DNA of 55,397 nucleotides from Cyclobacteriaceae bacterium (GTDB lineage Bacteria; Bacteroidota; Bacteroidia; Cytophagales; Cyclobacteriaceae), in the NCBI GenBank assembly GCA_022842845.1, contig JALHOT010000020.1:1-55397 (forward strand), read 5' to 3'. The notes beneath the pieces are model-generated. The model was given only the letters and a program-made list of their open reading frames with translations. It was not told the origin of the DNA and ran no database searches. The position numbers and the translations under genes were made by a program. Positions 18,005 to 26,403 of this stretch are shown one piece after another. Each line of letters begins with the position of its first letter. Within the stretch, counting starts at the first letter, position 1.

Positions 18005-18012
18005 TATCTTTG
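18005..18012 (+). promoter_or_regulatory. -7 promoter element of the ABC-F gene
   Basis: TATCTTTG is an exact TAnnTTTG, 20 bases before the ATG at 18033. A TTG at 17977-17979 gives a 25-bp spacer, slightly longer than consensus. Its position inside the frame extension that begins at 17946 argues that the extension is not translated. Confidence 0.45.
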
Positions 18013-18032
18013 CGCCCTTATTTTGGATTATC

Positions 18033-19673
18033 ATGATTTCAGTAGACGCAGTGAGTGTAGAGTTTAGCGGTACCGTTCTTTTCAGCGATATCACCTTCAA
18101 TATTAATGAAAACGACCGCATTGCCCTCATGGGTAAAAATGGTGCTGGTAAATCCACGCTGCTCAAAATAATCGCTGGCGTTAATAAGCCAACACGAGGA
18201 AAAGTTTCGGCTCCTAAAGATGCCATCATTGCTTACCTCCCACAGCATTTACTAACCGAAGATAATGCCACTGTATTTGAAGAGGCCGGCAAAGCCTTCT
18301 CCAAAATTCACAGCATGAAGCAGCAGATGGATGAACTCAATTCGCAGTTAGAAACCCGTACTGACTACGAATCAGATGAGTACGCCAAAATCATAGAACA
18401 GGTATCGGAGCTGAGCGAGAAATACTACTCCATTGAAGAAATTAATTACGATGCAGAAGTTGAAAAGACCTTAATGGGACTTGGCTTTTTGCGGAGTGAT
18501 TTTAACCGACCTACCACTGAGTTTAGCGGTGGGTGGCGCATGCGCATCGAGCTAGCCAAAATCCTGTTGCAAAAGCCTGATTTAATCCTGCTGGATGAGC
18601 CCACCAATCACCTGGACATCGAATCTGTACAGTGGCTTGAAGACTTCCTGAAAAATAATGCAAAAGCCGTTATTGTCATCTCACACGATAAAGCCTTCGT
18701 GGATAATCTAACTAACCGCACCATAGAAGTAACCATGGGGCGGATTTACGATTACAAAACCAATTACACCCATTACCTGCAACTCCGCAAAGAGAGACGC
18801 GAACAACAACAAAAGCAATTTGACGATCAGCAAAAAGAAATTGCAGACATTACTGCTTTCATCGAACGATTTAAAGGCACCTATTCTAAAACCCTTCAGG
18901 TGCAGTCGCGGGTTAAAATGCTGGAGAAGATTGTTCCGATAGAAGTAGACGAGATTGATACATCTGCCCTTAACCTCAAGTTCCCCCCTGCTCCCCGCTC
19001 TGGTAATTACCCGGTAATTGTTACTGAGTTTACCAAAAAATATGGAGATCACACAGTGCTCAATGATGTATCGCTCACCATTGCACGAGGCGAGAAAATA
19101 GCCTTTGTCGGTAAGAATGGCGAAGGTAAATCCACGCTAATCAAGGCCATTATGAACGAAATTCCATTTGATGGAAAATGTCAGCTTGGCCATGGCTCTA
19201 TGATAGGCTACTTTGCCCAAAACCAGGCAGCTTTACTGGACGGTGAGTTGACTGTTTTTGAAACCATCGATCAGATAGCAGTGGGCGAAATCAGAACCAA
19301 GATGAAGGACATCCTGGGCGCATTTATGTTTGGGGGAGATGCGATCGATAAGAAAGTAAAAATGCTTTCCGGAGGTGAACGTACGCGTTTGGCGATGATC
19401 AAGCTCTTGTTGCAACCTGTTAATCTATTGATTCTCGATGAACCTACTAACCACCTGGATATTAAGACTAAAGACATTTTAAAAGATGCCCTCAAAGCTT
19501 TTGATGGCACCCTCATTCTGGTGTCGCATGATCGCGATTTTCTGGATGGGCTCGCCAATAAAGTATTTGAGTTTGGCAACAAGCGCGTGAAGGAACACTT
19601 TGAAGATATAGGTGGTTTCTTGCGCAACAAGAAGATGGAAAACCTACGCGAGATTGAAAGATCTGCTAAATAA
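18033..19673 (+). CDS. ABC-F family ATPase
   Basis: A 546-residue soluble protein with two ABC domains and no membrane segments. The first domain has Walker A GKNGAGKS near residue 33, signature FSGGWRMR near 164 and LILLDEPTNHLD; the second has GKNGEGKS near 359, LSGGERTR near 444 and LLILDEPTNHLD. The charged helical linker (RKERREQQQKQFDDQQKE) between them is the P-site tRNA interaction region of ABC-F translation factors. Function is ribosome-associated, easing stalled translation or protecting ribosomes; the exact subgroup is not clear. I chose the ATG at 18033 because the family starts with MISVDAVSVEFSG-like sequence and the upstream 29 codons contain a promoter element. Confidence 0.93.
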   Translation: MISVDAVSVEFSGTVLFSDITFNINENDRIALMGKNGAGKSTLLKIIAGVNKPTRGKVSAPKDAIIAYLPQHLLTEDNATVFEEAGKAFSKIHSMKQQMDELNSQLETRTDYESDEYAKIIEQVSELSEKYYSIEEINYDAEVEKTLMGLGFLRSDFNRPTTEFSGGWRMRIELAKILLQKPDLILLDEPTNHLDIESVQWLEDFLKNNAKAVIVISHDKAFVDNLTNRTIEVTMGRIYDYKTNYTHYLQLRKERREQQQKQFDDQQKEIADITAFIERFKGTYSKTLQVQSRVKMLEKIVPIEVDEIDTSALNLKFPPAPRSGNYPVIVTEFTKKYGDHTVLNDVSLTIARGEKIAFVGKNGEGKSTLIKAIMNEIPFDGKCQLGHGSMIGYFAQNQAALLDGELTVFETIDQIAVGEIRTKMKDILGAFMFGGDAIDKKVKMLSGGERTRLAMIKLLLQPVNLLILDEPTNHLDIKTKDILKDALKAFDGTLILVSHDRDFLDGLANKVFEFGNKRVKEHFEDIGGFLRNKKMENLREIERSAK

Positions 19674-19753
19674 TCTTTCCTGTTTTTCGCATTGCCTTTG
19701 AACAATTTGCCAGGAGATTTTGTCTGGTGATTACTCTTTAAAACAATATCAAG

Positions 19754-20590
19754 ATGACTAAAGTGTGGTTCATTACAGGCTGCTCGACCGGATTCGGCCG
19801 TGAGCTTTCAAAATTAGTATTAGCAAAAGGCTATAAGGCAGTTGTAACAGCACGTAAGCTTCAAGATATTCAGGACATTGTAGGCCCTTATCCAAGTCAG
19901 GCTTTGGCTTTGCCGCTCGATGTAACACAACCTAGTCAAATTCAAGAGGCAGTTGATAAAGCCTTTGCCCATTTCGGTCAAATCGATGTATTGGTCAACA
20001 ATGCCGGCATTGGCTATTTCGGAGCCATCGAAGAGAGTGAAGATGATGAGGTGCGCAGAATGTTTGAAATCAATTTCTTTGGTCTGGCCAATATGTCCAA
20101 GGCCGTGCTGCCTATCATGCGCAAGCAGCGCAGCGGTCACATTCTCAACATTGCCTCGATTGCTGGTTTAGTAGGCTACCCTGCTGTAGGCTATTATAAC
20201 GCTACCAAATTTGCGGTTGATGGTTTTTCTGAATCGCTTTCAAAAGAAACAGCTCCCTTGGGCATAAAAGTAACCGTTATCTCCCCTAGTGGTTTCCGTA
20301 CTGATTGGGCAGGACGCTCTGCTAATACAAGCAAAATTGTGATTGATGATTACGCGTCTACGGCAGGTGCCAATAAGGATAGCATACGCGGCTACAGCGG
20401 TAACCAACCTGGCGATCCTGTTAAAGCAGCTGAGGCCATGATTAAAGTTGTTGAGACAGAGAATCCGCCTTATCGTCTACTCTTAGGCAAAGGCGCCCTC
20501 AAAAGTGCGCGCATTAAACTTGATCTGTTAAAGAAGGATTTTGACACTTGGGAAGAAATCACCGTGGGTGCCGATAATCCTCTTTCGTAG
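19754..20590 (+). CDS. SDR-family NAD(P)-dependent oxidoreductase
   Basis: A 278-residue classical short-chain dehydrogenase/reductase. The cofactor motif is TGCSTGFG near residues 8-15, NNAG lies near 80-83, the catalytic serine is in ILNIASIAG, and the YNATK motif supplies Y148 and K152. The arginine after the first glycine-rich region (VVTARK) suggests NADP(H). The substrate cannot be told. A perfect 10-bp hairpin at 20612-20635 ends the gene. Confidence 0.93.
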   Translation: MTKVWFITGCSTGFGRELSKLVLAKGYKAVVTARKLQDIQDIVGPYPSQALALPLDVTQPSQIQEAVDKAFAHFGQIDVLVNNAGIGYFGAIEESEDDEVRRMFEINFFGLANMSKAVLPIMRKQRSGHILNIASIAGLVGYPAVGYYNATKFAVDGFSESLSKETAPLGIKVTVISPSGFRTDWAGRSANTSKIVIDDYASTAGANKDSIRGYSGNQPGDPVKAAEAMIKVVETENPPYRLLLGKGALKSARIKLDLLKKDFDTWEEITVGADNPLS

Positions 20591-20611
20591 CATCCATTCC
20601 CATAAATAAAG

Positions 20612-20635
20612 AAGCCTCCGGATAACCGGAGGCTT
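20612..20635. terminator. Hairpin between convergent SDR and hsp20 genes
   Basis: AAGCCTCCGG and CCGGAGGCTT form a perfect 10-bp stem around ATAA. The minus-strand side is followed by a T-rich run, the plus side is not. It lies between two converging stops (20590 and 20660) and probably terminates both, more strongly hsp20. Confidence 0.8.
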
Positions 20636-20659
20636 GTGCTACGGGTCGCTTCTCCCCAG

Positions 20660-21097
20660 TTAACGAACCTCAATAGCCTTTTTGGGTTTGGTTGTACCCA
20701 TCGCTTTTTTGGCAATGTGTAGTTTTAAAACACCATCTTCGTAATAAGCTTTTACATCTTCTTCATTTACATTTTCAGGTAATGTAAATGATCTGCTGAA
20801 AGATGAATAGCTATACTCTTTACGAGTGTAGGTTTTGTCCATTTCTTCTTTTTCCTCCTTCTTTTCTGATGAGATTGTCAAAACCCCATGATCAACAGAT
20901 ATTTCAAAATCCTTCTTTGTCAAACCAGGTGCAGCCATGTCAATTTCAAAATCCTTTTCAGTTTCTTTTACATTGACAGCGGGAACTGATTGTTTTCTTA
21001 ACCAATCAGCATCGAAAAAGCGATCGTTATCGAAAAAGTCCGATAACAGCGAGCCATTCATAAAGGATGGCCAGTCAGTTTTTTTCATGAGTGACAT
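20660..21097 (-). CDS. Small heat-shock protein, Hsp20/alpha-crystallin family
   Basis: A 145-residue holdase chaperone. The alpha-crystallin domain runs from about residue 38 (VPAVNVKETEKDFEIDMAAPG) to 132, including LTISSEKKEE, the arginine-rich SFSRSFTLPENVN and DGVLKLHIAKK. The C-terminus (KKAIEVR) carries the IxV anchor used in oligomer assembly. Unlike most genes here it has a strong Shine-Dalgarno sequence, AGGAGGT, just before the ATG, which suggests high translation when induced. No CIRCE element is seen upstream. Confidence 0.96.
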   Translation of the reverse strand: MSLMKKTDWPSFMNGSLLSDFFDNDRFFDADWLRKQSVPAVNVKETEKDFEIDMAAPGLTKKDFEISVDHGVLTISSEKKEEKEEMDKTYTRKEYSYSSFSRSFTLPENVNEEDVKAYYEDGVLKLHIAKKAMGTTKPKKAIEVR

Positions 21098-21101
21098 AAA
21101 T

Positions 21102-21109
21102 ACCTCCTT
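21102..21109 (-). promoter_or_regulatory. Strong Shine-Dalgarno sequence of hsp20
   Basis: The minus strand reads AAAGGAGGT four bases before the hsp20 ATG. Bacteroidota genes rarely use an SD sequence of this strength, and its neighbours lack one, so it stands out and fixes the start codon. Confidence 0.7.
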
Positions 21110-21245
21110 TTTTTATTTACATAACTAATATACATTGAAATAGAACCTTAATGCCATGATAAGCATCATACCGGAGATTGATATTCGTCAGTGATTGCTC
21201 ATGTTCTCTATTAACACTACCTTATTAAAAATCTAATTGCTATTC

Positions 21246-21809
21246 ATGAAAGTATTATGCCTTAGTCTGCTGCTTCTTTTACTAAGTCTAAAAGTAAAAT
21301 CACAAAGTCAATCAGGTGCTGATCTATTCTGGAAGGAATTACAAAAGCATTGTGGCAAAGCTTATCGCGGCACCGTATCCGAAAGCCCAGAGAGTGGCAC
21401 CTTCAAAGACAAAGTATTAGTGATGCATGTGCGGAGTTGCAGCGATTCTGTTATTAGAATACCTTTTGTTGTTGGCGATGACAGATCCCGTACCTGGGTA
21501 CTTACAAGAGTAGATAACAGAATTCAATTAAAACATGATCACAGGCACGAAGATGGAAGCGAGGATAAAATTACTCAATATGGAGGTTTAGCCACTAACG
21601 AAGGCTCTGCAAGTTTACAGATATTTCCGGCTGACGCTGAAACGGCAAGCCTTTTACCAAACGCAGCTTCTAACGTATGGTGGATGAGTTTTCAAGATAA
21701 AATTTTCACGTATAATCTCAGGCGATTGAATAGCGAGAGAATTATAACCGTTTCTTTTGATCTAAGTCAGCAAAGCAGCATTCCCGCAGCTCCGTGGGGA
21801 AGTCAATAG
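21246..21809 (+). CDS. Conserved secreted protein of unknown function
   Basis: A 187-residue protein with a signal peptide (MKVLCLSLLLLLLSLKVKSQ, likely cleaved at the SQ). I chose the ATG at 21246 over a TTG at 21237 because it gives a standard leader. The mature part has a HCGKAYRGTV opening, VMHVRSC with a second cysteine that could pair with the first, DDRSRTWVLTR, a histidine-rich LKHDHRHEDGSED near residue 95, and VWWMSFQDKIFTYNLRRL near the end. The pattern is one I associate with conserved hypothetical secreted proteins; no activity is known. Confidence 0.8.
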   Translation: MKVLCLSLLLLLLSLKVKSQSQSGADLFWKELQKHCGKAYRGTVSESPESGTFKDKVLVMHVRSCSDSVIRIPFVVGDDRSRTWVLTRVDNRIQLKHDHRHEDGSEDKITQYGGLATNEGSASLQIFPADAETASLLPNAASNVWWMSFQDKIFTYNLRRLNSERIITVSFDLSQQSSIPAAPWGSQ

Positions 21810-21811
21810 CA

Positions 21812-22360
21812 CTATCCCCAAAGATTCCTGGAAGCTTGCTGAATATGCCTTTGGTTATGGACTAATAAAAATTCAAGCGTATCCCCAATATTCAGCTTGA
21901 TCAAGCGCGATAAGGATGTGGCTACTTTTCCTTTTGCCATGGGTTTGTTCTTTGAAGCCTTAACCACTTTCAATAGCTCCTCTTGAAATTGAATAAATCG
22001 ACTCACGACTTCGTGTGGATCGTTGATCGCAACTGGTTTATGTTGTTTGATGGCTCTATACCTTACCCGTGATCCATCGGTGCTCATCATTCTGATAAAG
22101 TATAATCCTATCCAGGTGTTTCTGAATTTTACCGGTGTCTCGGATACAGATAACTTATCCAAAGCCTTCCAAACCTTTGGATGATAATAGGCCGCATAAC
22201 TGTTAAGATGTTCAAAACATTCGGCTATGCTCCAACCACCTGAAGATGATGGTTGAAGCAATCTTTCATCAGAAAGGTTTTGAAAGACAGCGACTGTCTC
22301 TGTTAATTGAGCCTCTAACATGCTCTCTAAGCGAAAGAGATAATCTACCTGATCAGCCAT
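21812..22360 (-). CDS. DinB family protein
   Basis: A 182-residue four-helix-bundle protein of the DinB/YfiT metalloenzyme-like superfamily. The metal histidine triad is visible as ECFEHLN near residue 50 and HNQRHIQQA near 170. Members are often thiol transferases or of unknown role. It overlaps the DUF4345 gene by 8 bp and follows a Crp-like regulator in the same direction. Its stop lies 2 bp from the convergent secreted-protein gene. Confidence 0.88.
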   Translation of the reverse strand: MADQVDYLFRLESMLEAQLTETVAVFQNLSDERLLQPSSSGGWSIAECFEHLNSYAAYYHPKVWKALDKLSVSETPVKFRNTWIGLYFIRMMSTDGSRVRYRAIKQHKPVAINDPHEVVSRFIQFQEELLKVVKASKNKPMAKGKVATSLSRLIKLNIGDTLEFLLVHNQRHIQQASRNLWG

Positions 22361-22769
22361 GCTGGAAATTTATCACTCTTCTACCAAATATGATGAGGGC
22401 AATTCCAACGAAACAAAAAATACTTTCAATCATGAACCAGGTGTTACCAAAATCACCCAGGGCTCCATCTGCCAAGATTGTTATTAATCTTGAACTGGCA
22501 TAAGAGCCCCAGAAGAGTGTAATAAATTGAACCCCTTGCTGTAGACAAAAAAAAGTTAAGTATAGTATAGCAATGACCAGGGTAATTCCTACACCACCGT
22601 AAACTCCTCTTATAGAGCTCAGGGCATCGTTGTTGCCGAGTTTTACCTGAACCAGATCCATAACAGCCTGAGGGCTTTTAATGGCTAGCAATGCTACATA
22701 AGCCAAGCTAAAGGCCGATAATAGCATAAAGCCCTTGGCCAATACTGTGTAAATTGTGTGTGTCTTCAT
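22353..22769 (-). CDS. DUF4345-like integral membrane protein
   Basis: A 138-residue protein with four hydrophobic helices: residues 6-28, 45-70, 76-98 and 110-130. The pattern (GVYGGVGITLVIAILYLTFF, FWGSYASSRLITI) resembles DUF4345 family membrane proteins. I start it at the ATG at 22769 (MKTHTIYTV), because the frame extension to 22844 would contain a perfect palindrome and overlap the upstream stop. It overlaps dinB by 8 bp. Function unknown. Confidence 0.8.
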   Translation of the reverse strand: MKTHTIYTVLAKGFMLLSAFSLAYVALLAIKSPQAVMDLVQVKLGNNDALSSIRGVYGGVGITLVIAILYLTFFCLQQGVQFITLFWGSYASSRLITILADGALGDFGNTWFMIESIFCFVGIALIIFGRRVINFQHG

Positions 22770-22820
22770 TTTGTAGTATTTAAATGTTGACACAAAGCAA
22801 GCACTTAGGATTTGGCCCTG

Positions 22821-22838
22821 TCTTGGTAAATACCAAGA
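22821..22838. promoter_or_regulatory. Perfect palindrome, candidate operator of the adjacent Crp-like regulator
   Basis: TCTTGGTA and TACCAAGA are perfect inverted arms separated by AA. The 14-bp core TTGGTAAATACCAA has the same layout as FNR/CRP boxes (TTGAT-N4-ATCAA). It lies between the stop of the Crp-like gene (22841) and the DUF4345 ATG (22769). There is no T run after it on either strand, so a terminator is less likely than a protein-binding site. Confidence 0.5.
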
Positions 22839-22840
22839 TT

Positions 22841-23419
22841 TCAAATACGTACAGTATTGATCAATTTACTAAAATTAGTAGGGTCTATGCCCAGGTAATT
22901 GGCCAGGTACTTATGAGGAACCAGCTTTAAAATATGAGGACTTCGCTGGAGAAGTTTCCTGAATTTTTCTTCAGAGGAGAAACACTGTAATTCCACCATT
23001 CTCTCCAGCAGACCAGCAAAAGAATGAGTAATTCCCTTTCTGACAAAATCGGAAAGAACAGGATGCTTTGCTAATAAGGAGCTAAAGGAGTTATAATCAG
23101 TCCGCAAAAAGGAAGATGGCGTGAGCGATTCGTAGTAATATCTAGAAGGAATTTGTAATAAGAATGAATCCATAACACCCCCAAAAGATGGCGCATAGGT
23201 TAATACCAGTGTTGATTCTTTATCACCATCCAAAAAGAAAACCCTTTGAACACCTTCCGTAACGAAATACAAATAATTTTCCTTCTCTCCTGCTGAGCTG
23301 ATTAATTCTTTGCGCTTTACATCATAGTTTTTCCAAATGGATGAAAAGTCAGTCCACTCTCTATCTGATAAAGGTTGAATCGCATCAACAGCCTGCTTTA
23401 ATAAAGCCAATGATTCCAT
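22841..23419 (-). CDS. Crp/Fnr-family transcriptional regulator
   Basis: A 192-residue protein with an N-terminal cyclic-nucleotide-binding-type jelly roll (KRKELISSAGEKENYLYFVTEGVQRVFF) and a C-terminal helix-turn-helix (LVPHKYLANYLGIDPTNFSKLI). This is the short Bacteroidota form of the family. The ATG at 23419 follows the stop of the subtilase gene by one base; an extension to 23470 would overlap that gene's end. It precedes DUF4345 and dinB, which it probably controls through the palindrome at 22821-22838. No Fe-S cysteines are seen. Confidence 0.88.
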   Translation of the reverse strand: MESLALLKQAVDAIQPLSDREWTDFSSIWKNYDVKRKELISSAGEKENYLYFVTEGVQRVFFLDGDKESTLVLTYAPSFGGVMDSFLLQIPSRYYYESLTPSSFLRTDYNSFSSLLAKHPVLSDFVRKGITHSFAGLLERMVELQCFSSEEKFRKLLQRSPHILKLVPHKYLANYLGIDPTNFSKLINTVRI

Positions 23420-23420
23420 A

Positions 23421-26348
23421 CTATGGATGGATAATAATTTTTCCTCTGGTAAAACCTTCTTCGGTAGCAATGCTATACAAGTATATCCCTGCAGGGAGAT
23501 TGGGTATTGTGATACTCTCCCGATCTGAGTTCAGTATTTGTGTTAATATCACCGCTCCATTCGGATTAAATAATGTAAAATTTTGCCCTGTGCTCTCAAA
23601 TTGTTTGGCTATTACTTGCAAGTCATCTCCAGCACTAATTGGATTGGGAAATAACAGAAACGGGATATCTGTCAGGAAGTACTCACTTACCAAATCACTC
23701 TCAATGATTTCTCCATTGATAAATCTTAATACAATTCGATAAGTATTCAAGCCCTGCTGCGGACTTGTATCCAAATAAAAAAGATCAGTAGAAACCGGAT
23801 TTTGTATAAGCGCTAAAGTAACGAATACATCATCCTCTAATCTTTGAAAGTTTATACTGGAAAGGCCATAGACTGTTCCTAGCGCAGCGTTAAGCTTAAT
23901 ACCAACATTACTTTGCAGCTCCAGGTAAAATGAAGAAAGGTAACACGTTACACCCTGTAACTCAAAGTCAGTGGCATACCCTTGAATACCCGGCTTTGCA
24001 TCTTCTAAAATAGGCTGCACTGAGAAAAGCTTACTTTGAAGATCAGCTTTAGTAACAATCAGACTTGTATCTGTAGTTATTACAAAATCCTCCATCGAAG
24101 AGTTTGCATAGTTTCTAACTTTGTATGATTGGGCAGCTGCAATGGTTCTCCAATTCAACATGACAGAATCTTGACAGTTAAAGCCTATCGTTGGTACAAT
24201 AGGCCTCGACAAAGTAAACACATCAGAATAATAGTAGCTGCCATTAACTTCCATGCGTACCTGTGCGGGTCCATACACTACCGGGGGCTTCCATCTGAGT
24301 AACTTTTTCAGCAGGTCAACATCACTCTTTATCAAATTCCACGAAAGCCCTTTATCATAAGTAATCTCTAAACTACCAGTGGTTTCACTCTTGGTGCTGT
24401 GCCATTGAAAATAGCTATCTGTTTCACCATTATAGGGCATGTGATCGCTGCCAGTGGGATATAGCCATTGAAATACTTCTTTGATATCCCATGAATACAC
24501 AATATAGAATGATTGAGCTCCTTGTGAGATGGCATGAGCCTTTACGTTAAAGGTATAAGTGCCTGCCACTGGGTTTGCTAAAGAAATCTGTTCTGTATTA
24601 TTTACATGATCAACGCCTCGCTGAGCAGGTTCCTGAAGGGATGATAGTTGTGCAGTTGAGTTTAGTACCCAGGGTAAAATAATAGTATTCTCAGAGTTTG
24701 TCATGCTCAAGTCAAGGTCGTTTACCAAAGCACTTGCAGCATTAGCAGCAGCCGGTACATCTGTCCATACCAATGTCGCTTTCAGGTTTTGTGCATCTGC
24801 AGGAACTTCAATCTGAAAGCTTAGCTGCTGCTGTCCCGTCAGTTCACCACGAATGAAATGATTTTCGTTCAATGCTTTTAAACTAGACCAGGCATCAACA
24901 TTTCCATAACCAGTAATAAAATCTATCCCTGCGGGTCCGGCATCTTGAGCACCGTTAATTAACAAAGCCTTCACAAGTGATGCTTCTGGTACAATACCGA
25001 ATCGATCGCGGTAAGACTGTTGTATTAAGGCAGCAACACCAGACACCAATGCAGCTGAATTAGAGGAGCCAGCCATACTGTAAGCCACTAATTCCGGTTT
25101 AATTCGTCCGTCATAAGCGGGCCCGCGTGAGGAAAAAGAAATTGTTCTGCCTACTGTATCAACCGACCCAACCGACAAGGTATTTTTTGACATCTTAAAA
25201 TTACCAGTAAGGTTAGCGTAATTACCTATACCAGTATAAGGTCCATTGGTAGAAGTTGCAGCACCATCATTACCAGAGGAGAACACGTGTACTAAGGTTG
25301 GCAAACTATATACACTCTGATCAAAATCTTCTGCCAAGGAACCATAGAAGTTTTCAATTTGCGTACCATAGGAATGGTTCTGAACTGAAATTCCCATCGT
25401 TGAATAAGCTTCGAGGGGATCAGGTTCAAGCACAGCAAAGCTTGACGAAGTAAGCATGACTTCAGGCGCTACACCTTTGCCTGTTATAAAAGAGTTCCCC
25501 TCACCTCCTACTATGGTAGCCATTTCGGTAGCATGAATATCTCGCACAGGTGATATGAGATTAGAAGAAATGTAACGACCCTCTAAATCAATATCAGTAG
25601 TATCAAAAGCGTCTTCTTTAATAGAAACCTTGAGCCCCTGCCCTTTCAAAGATGGCCATTGGTGTTGAACAAAGCTGATGTTATTAGGCGCAAGATTCAA
25701 ATCCAATACCTTGCTCTCTGGCTTGGCTGTCCTGGATTCTAAACCGATATACTTTACTGCTGTTAACGGAAGTATATGCGTCAACACATCTTCATAGCTA
25801 CATTGCACCAATACAGTAGTATTTCTTACATGGGAAATTTTTATATGGCCCAAAATGGACTTTAGTTCGCTACCATGCAATGCATACCTTAACTTTAAGG
25901 TATAAGTTTGTGCATGGTCATTAGTTGAATCATAAAATCTGAGCAAGTCAGATAACTTCCATAAGTCATTGGCTTTATGGATCAAAGCTGTCTTTGATAA
26001 ATTCTTTACATGTACACCCTGCGTTATAATGGTGCGATGACCAACATACCTGAGAATTAAGGTTTTATTTTCCAAATACTTTTTGGCTGCAGTAGGCTCA
26101 TTAAATGTTACAACATAGAAGAGACTATCAGATATTAATGAAGATGACTCAATACTATGTTCAATAAATGTTGAAGCCTGCTGTTCAATAATCGGGTTCT
26201 GGGCGCTCAATTGTGCATAAAAAGGATAAGGAGCCATGAACAAAAGAGATAAATAGAAAGAGCTCAGCGGCACTGTACAACGGGCCACTAACTGCTTAGT
26301 CAATACCCGCACTATTTCAAGAAGGCACATTTCATTACGCTTGAACAT
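23421..26348 (-). CDS. S8-family (subtilisin-like) serine peptidase with T9SS sorting domain
   Basis: A 975-residue secreted protease. After a signal peptide (about residues 25-46) comes an inhibitor-like prodomain to about 220, then the peptidase domain: Asp region VSIKEDAFD (near 246), H272 in DIHATEMA, oxyanion N360 in SSGNDG and S429 in AGSSNSAALVSG. A beta-sandwich P domain (FQIEVPADAQNLKATLVWTD, read from 512) and fibronectin-like segments follow. The last 75 residues (FLLFPNPISAGD... LPAGIYLYSIATEEG) are a type A T9SS C-terminal domain, so it should be exported across the outer membrane and anchored or released. The catalytic aspartate is shifted by one position relative to the common D-T-G motif. 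Confidence 0.92.
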   Translation of the reverse strand: MFKRNEMCLLEIVRVLTKQLVARCTVPLSSFYLSLLFMAPYPFYAQLSAQNPIIEQQASTFIEHSIESSSLISDSLFYVVTFNEPTAAKKYLENKTLILRYVGHRTIITQGVHVKNLSKTALIHKANDLWKLSDLLRFYDSTNDHAQTYTLKLRYALHGSELKSILGHIKISHVRNTTVLVQCSYEDVLTHILPLTAVKYIGLESRTAKPESKVLDLNLAPNNISFVQHQWPSLKGQGLKVSIKEDAFDTTDIDLEGRYISSNLISPVRDIHATEMATIVGGEGNSFITGKGVAPEVMLTSSSFAVLEPDPLEAYSTMGISVQNHSYGTQIENFYGSLAEDFDQSVYSLPTLVHVFSSGNDGAATSTNGPYTGIGNYANLTGNFKMSKNTLSVGSVDTVGRTISFSSRGPAYDGRIKPELVAYSMAGSSNSAALVSGVAALIQQSYRDRFGIVPEASLVKALLINGAQDAGPAGIDFITGYGNVDAWSSLKALNENHFIRGELTGQQQLSFQIEVPADAQNLKATLVWTDVPAAANAASALVNDLDLSMTNSENTIILPWVLNSTAQLSSLQEPAQRGVDHVNNTEQISLANPVAGTYTFNVKAHAISQGAQSFYIVYSWDIKEVFQWLYPTGSDHMPYNGETDSYFQWHSTKSETTGSLEITYDKGLSWNLIKSDVDLLKKLLRWKPPVVYGPAQVRMEVNGSYYYSDVFTLSRPIVPTIGFNCQDSVMLNWRTIAAAQSYKVRNYANSSMEDFVITTDTSLIVTKADLQSKLFSVQPILEDAKPGIQGYATDFELQGVTCYLSSFYLELQSNVGIKLNAALGTVYGLSSINFQRLEDDVFVTLALIQNPVSTDLFYLDTSPQQGLNTYRIVLRFINGEIIESDLVSEYFLTDIPFLLFPNPISAGDDLQVIAKQFESTGQNFTLFNPNGAVILTQILNSDRESITIPNLPAGIYLYSIATEEGFTRGKIIIHP

Positions 26349-26403
26349 TAAACAGATATCCTATGAGTAATTTCGAAATATATAAACCTAAACCTAATTA
26401 TTT

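Noticed and set aside
17946-18032. 29-codon extension of the ABC-F gene
   Set aside because: It contains an exact TAnnTTTG promoter element, and the family N-terminus begins at the ATG at 18033.
21110-21245. CIRCE or other heat-shock operator upstream of hsp20
   Set aside because: No TTAGCACTC-N9-GAGTGCTAA-like sequence; only a short ATGAT-AAGC-ATCAT repeat, too weak to name.
22770-22844. Extension of the DUF4345 frame to 22844
   Set aside because: It would code through a perfect palindrome and overlap the regulator stop; the ATG at 22769 fits the membrane-protein start.
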